NCBI GenBank assembly: GCA_900553675.1
Contig: USEH01000052.1
Coordinates: forward strand, 1 to 11,574
Length of the DNA stretch: 11,574 nucleotides
DNA from: an uncultured Ruminococcus sp.
Lineage (GTDB): Bacteria; Bacillota; Clostridia; Oscillospirales; Ruminococcaceae
Direction: 5' to 3'
The number at the start of each line of letters is the position of its first letter. The first letter of the stretch is position 1. Of the stretch, positions 1 through 7,856 are shown piece by piece. The notes under the pieces are model-generated. The model was not told where the DNA came from, searched no databases, and was given only the letters and a program-made list of their open reading frames with translations. The position numbers and the translations under genes are program-made.

Positions 1-90
1 TAAAATTATATACATTTATAAAATAATATATAATTACTTATATCATGTGAAGATTGAATAATGGACATTAATATAAATATAAACGCTTTT

Positions 91-549
91 CTATCCCTCA
101 AACTCAGTATTTATAGCCTTCTGCACGGCTTCGTTATCCGGCATGACTACAAAAATATCATATTTTCCTTTGGATATTACCTTTGCTTCCTCAAGCTTAG
201 CCGCCTCTTCCGGGGCGTAGCCCTTGAAATCCTCAATGCGGCTTTTGCGAAATTCCTCTAAAATATCCTTTGCCGAATCCAGAGTTTCCTTTTTATCCGA
301 CTTGAAAATGACTACAATATCAGCGTTGGCAGGCTCTTTTGAATAGTATACCGCGTAATCGCTGAAATCATTGACATCAAGACCGAACAGTATCGATATC
401 ATGTCGCTGTCGGCTTCGTCAAACTCCCTTGCTGTCTGCTCAGATATAATTCTATCGGCAAGCTCATGTGCATCAGGCTCAGGTAGAGACGTGCAGGAAG
501 ACAGAAGTAAAAGCAAAAATGCAAACAGAACCGCAATCGGCTTTTTCAT
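91..549 (-). CDS. DUF4358-like lipoprotein
   Basis: Predicted 152-residue lipoprotein exported and anchored to the outer face of the membrane. The N terminus is a short basic stretch (MKK), a hydrophobic core at residues 4-16 and a lipobox LSSC with Cys19 as the lipidation site. The mature part has the pattern I associate with DUF4358: an early LADRI helix, a central YAVYYSKEPANADIVVIFKS strand region (about 66-84), a charged helix with conserved Arg residues (about 93-105) and a C-terminal strand KYDIFVVMPD (129-138). I chose the ATG at 549 because GGGAG lies 7 nt upstream and it gives a clean signal peptide. An in-frame ATG at 573 overlaps the stop of the upstream gene (ATGA) but lacks its own binding site. 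It follows the SGNH gene in the same operon, so a joint envelope role is likely. Its molecular function is unknown. Confidence 0.8.
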   Translation of the reverse strand: MKKPIAVLFAFLLLLLSSCTSLPEPDAHELADRIISEQTAREFDEADSDMISILFGLDVNDFSDYAVYYSKEPANADIVVIFKSDKKETLDSAKDILEEFRKSRIEDFKGYAPEEAAKLEEAKVISKGKYDIFVVMPDNEAVQKAINTEFEG

Positions 550-556
550 ATCATCA

Positions 557-561
557 CTCCC
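557..561 (-). promoter_or_regulatory. Ribosome binding site deciding the lipoprotein start
   Basis: GGGAG on the minus strand, 7 nt before the ATG at 549. It lies between the SGNH stop codon and the lipoprotein start, and favours 549 over the ATG at 573, which would add eight polar residues before the signal peptide. Confidence 0.65.
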
Positions 562-569
562 GTTCCTGC

Positions 570-1418
570 TCATTTCGCCGTATGACTGAGAATATAGTCC
601 GACAACTTTTCATATGCCGAATATTTAAAGTGCAGACCGTCGTTTTCAGCAAGGTCGGCTGGCATCATGCCGTTTTCATTTTTAAAATATGTATTGACGT
701 CAAGATAATACATATTATTGCTGTTGGCGTAATCCAAAAGCTTTTCGTTAAAGCTGTTTATATCAGCATTGGATATTGGACTTGTCTTCGACTGCTCCTT
801 GGCGTCTGTCACCGGAGGAACTGAAACAATAAATATCCTTGAATTGGTGCAGGCTGCTTTGATTTTATTGGCGAAAGCTATATAATCGGTATACATATCC
901 GAAACTGTCATCGATGCCGCATCGTTTGAGCCGAGCATTATATAAACGTTTTCAAAAGACTTTTTTTCGAGAGCCTCCAAAACAGTCATACTGCCGAACT
1001 GTGTTTCTACCGCTTGGGCATCGGCATTAGAAAGGTTCATGCTCATTGAAGCGTAGACACTTGTCGTGGGAACCACCTCGTAGGAGGACATACCATAAGG
1101 AATAAAGTCGCCTATAAACACGCAGCTGTCAAAATAAGACTTGTCCGCCGCTTCCGATTCCGCAACAGGGTTGATTATCTCACTGTTGACTGTGGGCTGA
1201 GCATCGTCTTCCACACCGTTCTGCTCGTCATCTTTATCCTGCGAATTGAAGGACAAAGCAGGCAGGGTTATATCTCTGTCTTCAGACAGAACCTCTTCTA
1301 ATGTGGTAGTCTTCATATATCTGAAAAACATAAAGCCGAATATAAGTACAGCCGCAAAGAAAACAAGGCTGAAATGATATCTTACTTTTTTCTTTTTTCC
1401 TGATCTATAGTCGCTCAT
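570..1418 (-). CDS. Membrane-anchored SGNH/GDSL-fold protein, nucleophile Ser replaced by Phe
   Basis: A 282-residue protein with a basic N terminus, one transmembrane segment (about residues 16-33), an acidic low-complexity linker (about 40-95) and an extracytoplasmic SGNH-hydrolase domain (about 96-280). Fold signatures are block I FIGDF (101-105), block III GSND (163-166) and block V DGLH (260-263, Asp260 and His263). SGNH enzymes normally use the Ser of GDS in block I as nucleophile to hydrolyse or transfer acyl groups. Here that position is Phe105 (codon TTT), so classical catalysis is doubtful although Asn165, Asp260 and His263 remain. Start ATG at 1418 has GAAAGGG 9 nt upstream and its own promoter. 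The gene is followed at once by the lipoprotein gene. Comparable membrane SGNH proteins often work with O-acylation systems of surface polymers, but no acyltransferase is visible here. The fold is well supported; the activity is not. Confidence 0.8.
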   Translation of the reverse strand: MSDYRSGKKKKVRYHFSLVFFAAVLIFGFMFFRYMKTTTLEEVLSEDRDITLPALSFNSQDKDDEQNGVEDDAQPTVNSEIINPVAESEAADKSYFDSCVFIGDFIPYGMSSYEVVPTTSVYASMSMNLSNADAQAVETQFGSMTVLEALEKKSFENVYIMLGSNDAASMTVSDMYTDYIAFANKIKAACTNSRIFIVSVPPVTDAKEQSKTSPISNADINSFNEKLLDYANSNNMYYLDVNTYFKNENGMMPADLAENDGLHFKYSAYEKLSDYILSHTAK

Positions 1419-1461
1419 GGTTATTATCCCTTTCTTAACATTTTCATCGGGTTATGAATAT

Positions 1462-1490
1462 ATTATATAGGATAATCGTTAAAGTTGCAA
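1462..1490 (-). promoter_or_regulatory. Promoter of the SGNH/lipoprotein operon
   Basis: On the minus strand, -35 TTGCAA (1485-1490), a 17-bp spacer and -10 TATAAT (1462-1467). Transcription should start near 1455, giving a leader of roughly 35-40 nt before the ATG at 1418. That leader contains TGAAAATGTTAA, the complement of a 12-mer that also occurs twice near 10820-10854. Confidence 0.65.
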
Positions 1491-1537
1491 GTGTTTCGCA
1501 AAATTTTCATAATTCATCGCTTGATGTTGATTTAGTC

Positions 1538-1566
1538 TTGAAAAATCACTTGAAATGAGCTATAAT
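1538..1566 (+). promoter_or_regulatory. Promoter of the asparagine synthetase gene
   Basis: -35 TTGAAA (1538-1543), a 17-bp spacer and -10 TATAAT (1561-1566). The expected start is near 1573, leaving an untranslated leader of about 58 nt. That is too short for a T-box, and no riboswitch-like structure was seen. It is arranged back to back with the SGNH operon promoter, with about 50 bp between the two -35 boxes. Confidence 0.7.
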
Positions 1567-1618
1567 ATATATAATTTTAGTTTGACTGAGCTTATTTTCC
1601 CAATAAAATTGCTTGACC

Positions 1619-1623
1619 GGAGG
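1619..1623 (+). promoter_or_regulatory. Ribosome binding site fixing the AsnB start
   Basis: GGAGG, 7 nt before the ATG at 1631. It rules out the in-frame TTG at 1613, which would lie upstream of this site and add six residues ahead of the cysteine that must become the N terminus. Confidence 0.85.
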
Positions 1624-1630
1624 TATATAT

Positions 1631-3454
1631 ATGTGCGGCTTTGTTGGATTTACAAATAATATACAAAATGCAGACGTTGTTTTGGAACACATGAAGGACG
1701 CTATAAAGCACCGAGGACCGGATTCTGAGGGGTCTTATATCGACGATAGGATTGCCCTTGGATTCAGACGGCTTTCTATAATAGACCTTTCTATGGGCGC
1801 TCAGCCGCTTTACAACGAGGATAAGTCAATCGTCCTTGTCTTCAACGGCGAGATATACAACTATCAGCCCCTGCGCGAGCAGCTGTTAAAATGCGGTCAT
1901 ACCTTCGCCACAAACACCGATTCCGAAGTCCTCATTCACGGCTACGAGCAGTGGGGCAAGGAGCTTTTAAACAGGCTGAGAGGAATGTTCGCATTTATAA
2001 TCTGGGATAAAAACAAAGGTGAGATATTCGGCGCGCGCGATTTCTTCGGAATAAAGCCGCTTTACTACGCTCAGATGAGCGGAGTTTTCATGTTTGGTTC
2101 AGAGATAAAGAGCTTTTTGCATCACCCTGCCTTTAATAAGGTATTGAACGAAGAGGCTTTGGAGAACTACCTGACATTCCAATACTCTCCCTGCGTTGAA
2201 ACCTTCTTCAAGGGAGTTTACAAGCTTCTGCCCGCCCATTATTTCATATATAAGAACGGCGTTTTAAAGACCGAGCGTTACTGGAATATCGACTTCAATG
2301 CCGATGAAAAGCCGGATTTGGACCAGTGGGTCAACATGATATCCGATACCTTTAAAAACTCGGTAGAAGCCCACAAGATTGCGGACGTCGAGGTCGGAAG
2401 CTTTTTATCAAGCGGAGTGGATTCGAGCTACGTCGCGGCAGTTGCAAACGTTGACAAGACCTTTACCGTCGGCTTCGGTGAGGACGAAAGATACAACGAA
2501 ATCGGCTATGCCAAGGAGTTTTCAAAGTACATCGGCAAGGAGAACATCTCCAAGGTGATTTCGGCAGAGGAATACTGGGGCGAGTTTCCCAAGATACAGT
2601 ATCACATGGACGAACCGCTTGCCGACCCTGCGGCAGTTGCGCTTTACTTTGTCTGCAAGCTGGCTTCGGAAAGAGTAAAGGTAGTTTTAAGCGGCGAAGG
2701 CGCGGACGAAATTTTCGGCGGCTACAATATCTACAAGGAACCGGACGATGTTGCAATATACAACGCCGTCCCCCGCCCCATCAGACGTGGAATCGGCAAG
2801 CTTGCCGCACACTTTCCGCACAAGCGCGGAGTAAACTTCTTTATCCGCCGTGGAAAGGACTTGGAGGAGCGCTTTATCGGCAACGCATATATCTTCTCGG
2901 AAGACGAAAGAAAGTCCATCCTGAAAATTAAGACCAACGCGCCCAAGGCAATGGAAATAACCAAGCCGTTTTACGATCAGGTTAAGGACAAGGACAACGT
3001 CACCAGAATGCAGTTTTTGGACCTTAATATGTGGATGACCGGCGACATACTTTTAAAAGCCGACAAAATGAGTATGGCAAACTCGCTGGAGCTGCGTGTG
3101 CCATTCCTTGATAAAGAGGTTATGGCTTTGGCAGAGCGGATTCCCAAGCGATATAGAGTCACCAAGGAAAACACTAAATACGCTATGCGCATGGCGGCAC
3201 ACCGAGCCTGCCCTCCTCAGACGGCAGATAAAAAGAAGCTCGGCTTCCCTGTTCCCATCCGTGTCTGGCTGAAAGAGGACGAATACTACAACAAGGTTAA
3301 AGCCGAATTTGAAAGCGTGAATGCAAAGAAATTCTTCAACACCGACAAGATAGTTTCGCTTTTAGACGACCACCGCGCCGGAAAATACGACTACTCCCGC
3401 AAGATTTGGACGGTTTACACCTTCCTTGTCTGGTATAAGGTTTATTTTGGATAA
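1631..3454 (+). CDS. asnB: Asparagine synthetase, glutamine-hydrolysing (class II amidotransferase)
   Basis: Cytosolic enzyme converting aspartate, glutamine and ATP to asparagine, glutamate, AMP and pyrophosphate; 607 residues, typical for the family. The N-terminal glutaminase domain (about 1-200) begins Met-Cys-Gly-Phe: Cys2 becomes the N-terminal nucleophile after Met removal, which fixes the start at 1631. KHRGPDS (27-32) and FNGEIYNY (71-78) are further family motifs. The C-terminal synthetase domain has the ATP-binding PP-loop SSGVDSS (260-266) and GEGADE (355-360). It is monocistronic, with its own promoter and a strong terminator. Codon choice is richer in C and G than in the metallophosphoesterase and GNAT genes downstream, by eye. 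Related AsnB-type enzymes can amidate cell-wall or secondary-metabolite substrates, but nothing nearby suggests that, so the asparagine-making role is the default call. Confidence 0.95.
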   Translation: MCGFVGFTNNIQNADVVLEHMKDAIKHRGPDSEGSYIDDRIALGFRRLSIIDLSMGAQPLYNEDKSIVLVFNGEIYNYQPLREQLLKCGHTFATNTDSEVLIHGYEQWGKELLNRLRGMFAFIIWDKNKGEIFGARDFFGIKPLYYAQMSGVFMFGSEIKSFLHHPAFNKVLNEEALENYLTFQYSPCVETFFKGVYKLLPAHYFIYKNGVLKTERYWNIDFNADEKPDLDQWVNMISDTFKNSVEAHKIADVEVGSFLSSGVDSSYVAAVANVDKTFTVGFGEDERYNEIGYAKEFSKYIGKENISKVISAEEYWGEFPKIQYHMDEPLADPAAVALYFVCKLASERVKVVLSGEGADEIFGGYNIYKEPDDVAIYNAVPRPIRRGIGKLAAHFPHKRGVNFFIRRGKDLEERFIGNAYIFSEDERKSILKIKTNAPKAMEITKPFYDQVKDKDNVTRMQFLDLNMWMTGDILLKADKMSMANSLELRVPFLDKEVMALAERIPKRYRVTKENTKYAMRMAAHRACPPQTADKKKLGFPVPIRVWLKEDEYYNKVKAEFESVNAKKFFNTDKIVSLLDDHRAGKYDYSRKIWTVYTFLVWYKVYFG

Positions 3455-3471
3455 TCTTTTAAGAATAATAG

Positions 3472-3511
3472 AAAAATCCGTTCCTGCAAGAATAAGCAGG
3501 AGCGGATTTTT
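3472..3511. terminator. Bidirectional intrinsic terminator
   Basis: A 16-bp stem (3472-3487 with 3496-3511, one G-T wobble) closes an 8-nt loop and is flanked by A5 on one side and T5 on the other. It can therefore terminate in both directions. It serves the plus-strand asparagine synthetase gene and the convergent minus-strand GNAT gene, whose stop codon begins 5 nt beyond the stem. Confidence 0.93.
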
Positions 3512-3516
3512 GTTGA

Positions 3517-4032
3517 CTATCGCATGGAGAATAAAACATTTTCATTCTTTCTTTGGGGATATCTGAGATAATAAATATCGTCGCCCTCCATATATGCGGT
3601 TTTTCTGAATCCATGATTGATATAAAATTTAGCGGCTAAATGGTTATCCTTGTGGCACCCCAAAGCGATAGGTCTTTCTCCAAACTCCTCATAAACCCTG
3701 CTGATTGCCATTTCCAGCACCTTTCCGCCTATTCCTTTTCCACGAAATCTCTTGTCGACAACAAATCCCATAAGCCGATAGAATGGCTCGCTGCTCATTT
3801 CAGGCGGGTCTGTTTCCCATGCTATAGCTTCACCAAGCAGAATGAGTCCTATATATGTATTGCCATATTTAACGGCAAATGTGTGACCGATGCAATGATG
3901 GCTAACGCCATAATCCGTAATTTCCATTATGGTGCTTACTGTATCGACAAATGCTTCGCTGATGTCGCTGCGGTCAATTTTGCTCACCGAATCAAGGTTT
4001 TCATGCGTTAATTCATAAAGTTCGATTTCCAT
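3517..4032 (-). CDS. GNAT-family N-acetyltransferase
   Basis: A 171-residue single-domain cytosolic protein of the Gcn5-related acetyltransferase fold, which moves acetyl from acetyl-CoA to an amine. Motif A is clear: strand GFVVDKRF (89-96) followed by the pyrophosphate-binding loop RGKGIGG (97-103) and helix (104-115). Motif B is AAKFYINHGF (133-142), the usual end of the fold in RimI-like members. The acceptor substrate cannot be predicted. The start ATG at 4032 has only a weak GGTGAG upstream. It lies 31 bp after the metallophosphoesterase stop, with no promoter of its own visible, so the two are probably co-transcribed. It ends against the bidirectional terminator. Confidence 0.88.
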   Translation of the reverse strand: MEIELYELTHENLDSVSKIDRSDISEAFVDTVSTIMEITDYGVSHHCIGHTFAVKYGNTYIGLILLGEAIAWETDPPEMSSEPFYRLMGFVVDKRFRGKGIGGKVLEMAISRVYEEFGERPIALGCHKDNHLAAKFYINHGFRKTAYMEGDDIYYLRYPQRKNENVLFSMR

Positions 4033-4063
4033 TATTTCTCACCAAGAAGTCTGTTTGATAAAT

Positions 4064-4948
4064 TTACTTTAAATTGATAGTACATGAGCTTGTCATTGGC
4101 TTTATCGATACACCGTTCCACATATAATCATGCAAGCCAATATCATCAGGAGTTACAGACATGTATTCACTTTCCATGCCTTTGATTCTGATCTCGCTGT
4201 CGTCAATTTCTACATATACGCTCATTGCCTGCTTATACTGAAGCATACCATGCAAATATGAATACTTCTGTTTTAAAGTTTCTGAGCTTGATATCCGTGT
4301 TCCGCACCAAGCATAATTTGCGGAATTGACGGTATAGTATGGCACTCCGTCAACGTATGAGCAGCTATCGCCATGGTCGTGTCCGTTCATGCAGAGCAAT
4401 ACCGATTTTCCTTTAAATATCTTTCGGATATCCACTCTGTTGTAGACTCCTCTTTTTCCGAAATCGTTTATAAAACTATGATGAGAGAAAATGATGTATT
4501 TCATATCATCCCGTAATTCGTCTTCTAACCATTTTATTTCCTCTGATGGGACAATAGGATATATACAAGGACTTTGTCTGAAATTATGTTGGTAATATAT
4601 CTCTTCCCGCCCGTCTTTACTTAAATAGCAGGTATTCATAAAAATCAGCTTATAGCCGCCTGACATAACTGAATAATATGGACTTTTATTTGAGAAGAAC
4701 TTTAATATGTCGGCTAATTGGCAATCATCCGTTTCATGATTTCCTATGACATTGTAAAACGGCACACCCAGCGAATCAAATTTATTCAATATTTTTTTAT
4801 TTACATCAACAGGTTTGCACAAGTCCCCTAAAGATACTATAAAGTCCAAATCTCTTTTTTGAGCAGATGCTGCTATATCCTCTACCCGCCTGTCTCCGTC
4901 TGCAACTTCATCATAGTGCAAATCGCTGAACACAAGAAATCTAAGCAT
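4064..4948 (-). CDS. Calcineurin-like metallophosphoesterase
   Basis: A 294-residue phosphoesterase without signal peptide or membrane segment. The dinuclear-metal motifs appear in canonical order: SDLH (Asp9, His11), GDL (Asp42), GNHE (Asn70, His71), SHHS (His156) and GHDH (His190, His192). This is the complete ligand set expected for hydrolysis of phosphomono- or diesters. The layout resembles CpdA/YfcE-like small phosphodiesterases, but the substrate is not determinable. A C-terminal extension from about residue 200 forms strands and lacks a recognised motif. The start at 4948 has AGGAG 7 nt upstream. Only 77 bp, mostly a terminator, separates it from the ABC gene upstream, and I find no convincing promoter there. 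It may be expressed by readthrough or from a promoter inside the ABC gene. It looks more AT-rich than the ABC genes. Confidence 0.88.
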   Translation of the reverse strand: MLRFLVFSDLHYDEVADGDRRVEDIAASAQKRDLDFIVSLGDLCKPVDVNKKILNKFDSLGVPFYNVIGNHETDDCQLADILKFFSNKSPYYSVMSGGYKLIFMNTCYLSKDGREEIYYQHNFRQSPCIYPIVPSEEIKWLEDELRDDMKYIIFSHHSFINDFGKRGVYNRVDIRKIFKGKSVLLCMNGHDHGDSCSYVDGVPYYTVNSANYAWCGTRISSSETLKQKYSYLHGMLQYKQAMSVYVEIDDSEIRIKGMESEYMSVTPDDIGLHDYMWNGVSIKPMTSSCTINLK

Positions 4949-4985
4949 ATTTTTTCTCCTATGTAAGCTGATTTTTTACATCAAA

Positions 4986-5012
4986 AGGGCGAAAGCTAAA
5001 TACTTTCGCCCT
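4986..5012 (-). terminator. Terminator of the ABC/DUF1854 operon
   Basis: A perfect 10-bp stem AGGGCGAAAG/CTTTCGCCCT with a 7-nt loop lies 13 bp beyond the stop codon of the second ABC gene. On the minus strand it is followed by TTTGATG, a short and imperfect U tract. It is probably functional with some readthrough into the metallophosphoesterase gene. Confidence 0.75.
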
Positions 5013-5025
5013 CAGTATTTCTTCA

Positions 5026-7257
5026 TTATGCCTTAGCAAGAACGGTTTTCTCAACCTTTTTCATCTTTGTGGTCTTGCGCTGTGCCATAACCAAGCCGTA
5101 ATATACGCCCTTTTTGCGCATAAGCTCGTCATGAGTGCCCATTTCGGCAAGCCTTCCCTTATCTAAAACGATAAGCTGGTCGGCATTGGAAAGAGTTGAA
5201 AGACGGTGCGCGATTGCAATGGTCGTTCTGCCTTCGCACAGGCGGTTAAGACCCTCCTGAATCTGGCGCTCGGTTTCGGTATCCAAAGAAGCAGTGGCTT
5301 CATCAAGAATGATTATCTTAGGATTGTGCAGAATAGCAGGCGCGATTGCGATACGCTGACGTTCGCCGCCCGAAAGAGTGTGTCCCTTGTTGCCAACGCG
5401 GGTGTTGTAGCCGTCCGGCAGCTTGGTGATAAACTCATGAGCATGAGCGATTTTTGCGGCTTCGACTATCTCCTCAAAGGTGGCGTCCGGCTTTGCATAT
5501 GAAATGTTGTCTAAAACGCTTCCATCAAACAGATATGTCTCCTGCAAAACAACGCCGACCTGCGAACGCAGGCTTTGCTGGGATATCTTGCGGATATCAA
5601 CGCCGTCAATCTTAACGCTGCCCTGCGTAACGTCGTAAAGTCTTAAAATAAGGTTTATCATAGTGGACTTTCCAACGCCGGAGTGACCAACTATACCTAT
5701 CATCTTGCCCTTTTCTATCTTGCAGGTGACATCCTTAAGAACAGGGTTGTATACCTTATAGCCAAAGTAAACATGGTCGAACTCGATATCGCCATTTATG
5801 TCAAGGTCAACGCAGTCCTTCGAGTCCTGAACGTCGGTCTGTTCCTCTAATATCTCGAATACCTTGGAGGCACTGACAGAAGCATCCGCAAAGGTTCTGG
5901 GAAGCTGCATCAGCCAACGCATTGGGGTATACAGCATGGTTATATAGGATGTGAACTGAGTCAACTCGCCAAGAGTCATGCTTCCCCAGCCGGGAACATA
6001 GTCTAAAACCATCTTGGCTCCGAAGAACAGAACAAGGTAGTTACCGAAGGTCAGAAGAAAGTCGGTTATAGGCCATATGAGATTCCACACAACCTCGGCA
6101 TCGGAAGCGGCTTTCGCCCACTTGCCGGAGGCTTTTTCGTACTTGTCGATTTCATTTCTTTCGGTACCACAGGATTTTACTACTTTTATGCCATTGAGTG
6201 CATCGTGCAGAAGTCTTGAATGATTGTTAGAGCATCTCCACGAACGCGAGAAGTGCATATGAATAACGTTGTAAAGACGCTTTACGATAACCATTACAAA
6301 CGGAATCGGGATAACCGCAAGCAATGCAAGCTTCCAGTTCATTGCAAAGGCTATTACCATTACAATTATCAGCGAGAAAATGCGCACGATAGCCTGCTTG
6401 CCGTTATCGGTAATAAAGCTTTGAAGCTTGTTAGCGTCGTTGGAGACACGGCTTATAAGTTCGCCGGCAGTCTTTTTTGAGATGGAGGTCATGCTGAGGT
6501 CGAGGGTCTTGTTGAAAACATCCTGTCTTAAATCCTGACCCAAATTCAGCGCTACATAGTAGCTTGATCTCATATTTATAAAGTTGAGTATAACATTTAC
6601 GATAACCGAACCCAGCAGCGCGGCGCACAGCAGCGCAAAACCGCTCCAGCGGATGTTCTCAACGGTTGCAGCCTCCTGCGCAGGTATAACGTAATTGTCT
6701 ATCAGCAGACGGTTGACGTAAGGCGTTATAACGCCCACCAGCTCGCCAAAAATGGTGCATATGATTGCAACAAGGAACACCCACTTATAAGGTGCAACGC
6801 GCTTGATTAGCTTTGAGAACACCTTTATTTTAGATGTGCAATAAGGGCATTCGGTGTAGCCGTCGAGCGGGAGATGACACTTAGGGCACTTTGGCTCGTC
6901 GATATCGCTTTCCTCAACAAGCATACCTGTTGTGAGATAGTGATTGAGTATCTTCGCTACCTCAGCAAAGGATATAAACTCGTCGTTTGTGAAAGCGCAG
7001 ATACATTTTTCGGTGACATCTTCATGACGTCCGACAAGCATTGAACAGCCCACAAGCTGTTCGCAGGCGTATTCGTCGTAATCATCAAAATTATAGGTTT
7101 CCTTTAGCTCCCCGTCGACGTAAACCTCGATTGTCTTATTATGGGTTACGCAAAGGTTTCCCTTGACCTTCTTCGCCTTTCCGTAAAGGTTAAATGGCAA
7201 TGCGAACAGAAAATCGTCAAGGCTTTTTCCATCGGGAGCTGAAAGCTTAAGATTCAT
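5026..7257 (-). CDS. ABC half-exporter with N-terminal zinc ribbon (second subunit)
   Basis: A 743-residue type IV ABC exporter half-molecule. An unusual cytoplasmic domain (about 1-115, mixed strand/helix, perhaps PH-like) leads into a zinc ribbon with Cys124/Cys127 and Cys137/Cys140. The six-helix membrane domain covers about 150-455. The nucleotide-binding domain (about 488-730) has Walker A GHSGVGKST (524-532), Q-loop Gln572, signature LSGGE (628-632), Walker B IIILDE (648-653, catalytic Glu653) and switch His684. The usual Arg of IARAI after the signature is Pro640 here. The start at 7257 has AAAGGA upstream with a somewhat long spacing. It is the last gene of the operon, 45 bp after the DUF1854 gene. 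The likely partner is the 835-residue half-exporter, as a heterodimer driving ATP-dependent export; the substrate is unknown. Confidence 0.9.
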   Translation of the reverse strand: MNLKLSAPDGKSLDDFLFALPFNLYGKAKKVKGNLCVTHNKTIEVYVDGELKETYNFDDYDEYACEQLVGCSMLVGRHEDVTEKCICAFTNDEFISFAEVAKILNHYLTTGMLVEESDIDEPKCPKCHLPLDGYTECPYCTSKIKVFSKLIKRVAPYKWVFLVAIICTIFGELVGVITPYVNRLLIDNYVIPAQEAATVENIRWSGFALLCAALLGSVIVNVILNFINMRSSYYVALNLGQDLRQDVFNKTLDLSMTSISKKTAGELISRVSNDANKLQSFITDNGKQAIVRIFSLIIVMVIAFAMNWKLALLAVIPIPFVMVIVKRLYNVIHMHFSRSWRCSNNHSRLLHDALNGIKVVKSCGTERNEIDKYEKASGKWAKAASDAEVVWNLIWPITDFLLTFGNYLVLFFGAKMVLDYVPGWGSMTLGELTQFTSYITMLYTPMRWLMQLPRTFADASVSASKVFEILEEQTDVQDSKDCVDLDINGDIEFDHVYFGYKVYNPVLKDVTCKIEKGKMIGIVGHSGVGKSTMINLILRLYDVTQGSVKIDGVDIRKISQQSLRSQVGVVLQETYLFDGSVLDNISYAKPDATFEEIVEAAKIAHAHEFITKLPDGYNTRVGNKGHTLSGGERQRIAIAPAILHNPKIIILDEATASLDTETERQIQEGLNRLCEGRTTIAIAHRLSTLSNADQLIVLDKGRLAEMGTHDELMRKKGVYYGLVMAQRKTTKMKKVEKTVLAKA

Positions 7258-7302
7258 ATATTAATCAGTCCTTTCGGCTTATAGATATTATCTGTCCGGA
7301 CA

Positions 7303-7842
7303 TTAAATGTAGATTTCCAGCACAGCTAAACTCTTCTTGTCAAGCTTGTTGATATCGTCGCAGAAATACTTGTTTCCGTCAACATCCAGCGCATAAAGAT
7401 ATTTGTCTGTAAGAAGTCTGAAATTGGAATACCAGTCGCGGATGCAGATGGTTTTTCTGCCAGCTGTGGTATCAATATCAACGAAAATGAATCCCCTTGA
7501 ATTGTCCTTTATGGAATAAACCTTTGTTATTTCCGGCATGAAGTACTTGTATTCGAGATATTCGTCAACAAGCTTATACTGCTCGTCGGTCAAATCCTTC
7601 ATATCCTTTATAACGCCGATTTCTTTAAATTCGCGGTCTTCATTGTCGTATGCGACGCTGATATATGTAGTCTTGGAGTAAAACGGAATCAGCCTTGTAA
7701 GGCGGACGTTGAAATACTCCTGACCGTCATACTTCAAAGATACGAATCCGGCTTTATCTCTGAAAAATTCAAGCTTTTTAGCATCGAGCAGTTCAAGCTT
7801 ATCTACCTCAAAAAGCTCTTCCTGAAGTTCTTTCTTATCCAT
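7303..7842 (-). CDS. DUF1854 protein, accessory to the ABC pair
   Basis: A 179-residue soluble protein with no signal peptide or membrane helix. I assign it to DUF1854 from the overall pattern: FFR (26-28), a central RLIPFYSKTTYISVAY region (50-65) followed by an acidic patch and an EIGVIKDMKDL segment (74-84), YFMPEI (100-105) and a C-terminal DVDGNKYFCDDI...LD (153-168). DUF1854 has no established biochemical activity. In some proteobacteria members sit beside cyanophycin synthetases together with ABC transporters, but no such synthetase is in this window. The gene lies between the two half-exporters: 14 bp after the first stop, with GGGAGG overlapping that gap, and 45 bp before the next start. 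This tight placement suggests a cytoplasmic subunit or regulator of the transporter. The family call is from memory of the pattern, not a search. Confidence 0.75.
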   Translation of the reverse strand: MDKKELQEELFEVDKLELLDAKKLEFFRDKAGFVSLKYDGQEYFNVRLTRLIPFYSKTTYISVAYDNEDREFKEIGVIKDMKDLTDEQYKLVDEYLEYKYFMPEITKVYSIKDNSRGFIFVDIDTTAGRKTICIRDWYSNFRLLTDKYLYALDVDGNKYFCDDINKLDKKSLAVLEIYI

Positions 7843-7856
7843 ATTGTTTTCCTCCC

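Noticed and set aside
1..90. Terminator or small gene downstream of the lipoprotein gene
   Set aside because: The stretch is AT-rich with no stable GC stem followed by a T run on the minus strand, and no ORF with a ribosome binding site. The operon terminator may lie beyond the window.
468..824. Plus-strand ORF of 118 codons overlapping the lipoprotein and SGNH genes
   Set aside because: It is antisense to two genes with clear signatures, has no recognisable motif and no promoter upstream.
1613..1630. TTG start for asparagine synthetase adding six residues
   Set aside because: It precedes the ribosome binding site at 1619-1623 and would bury Cys2, which must be the N-terminal nucleophile.
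1567..1630. Riboswitch or T-box ahead of asparagine synthetase
   Set aside because: Only about 58 nt lie between the predicted transcription start and the ATG, with no stable hairpin or terminator, so there is no room for a T-box leader.
7293..7302. Perfect 10-bp palindrome TGTCCGGACA between the DUF1854 gene and the second ABC gene
   Set aside because: About ten perfect 10-bp palindromes are expected by chance in a window this size. It has no loop for an RNA hairpin and no U tract.
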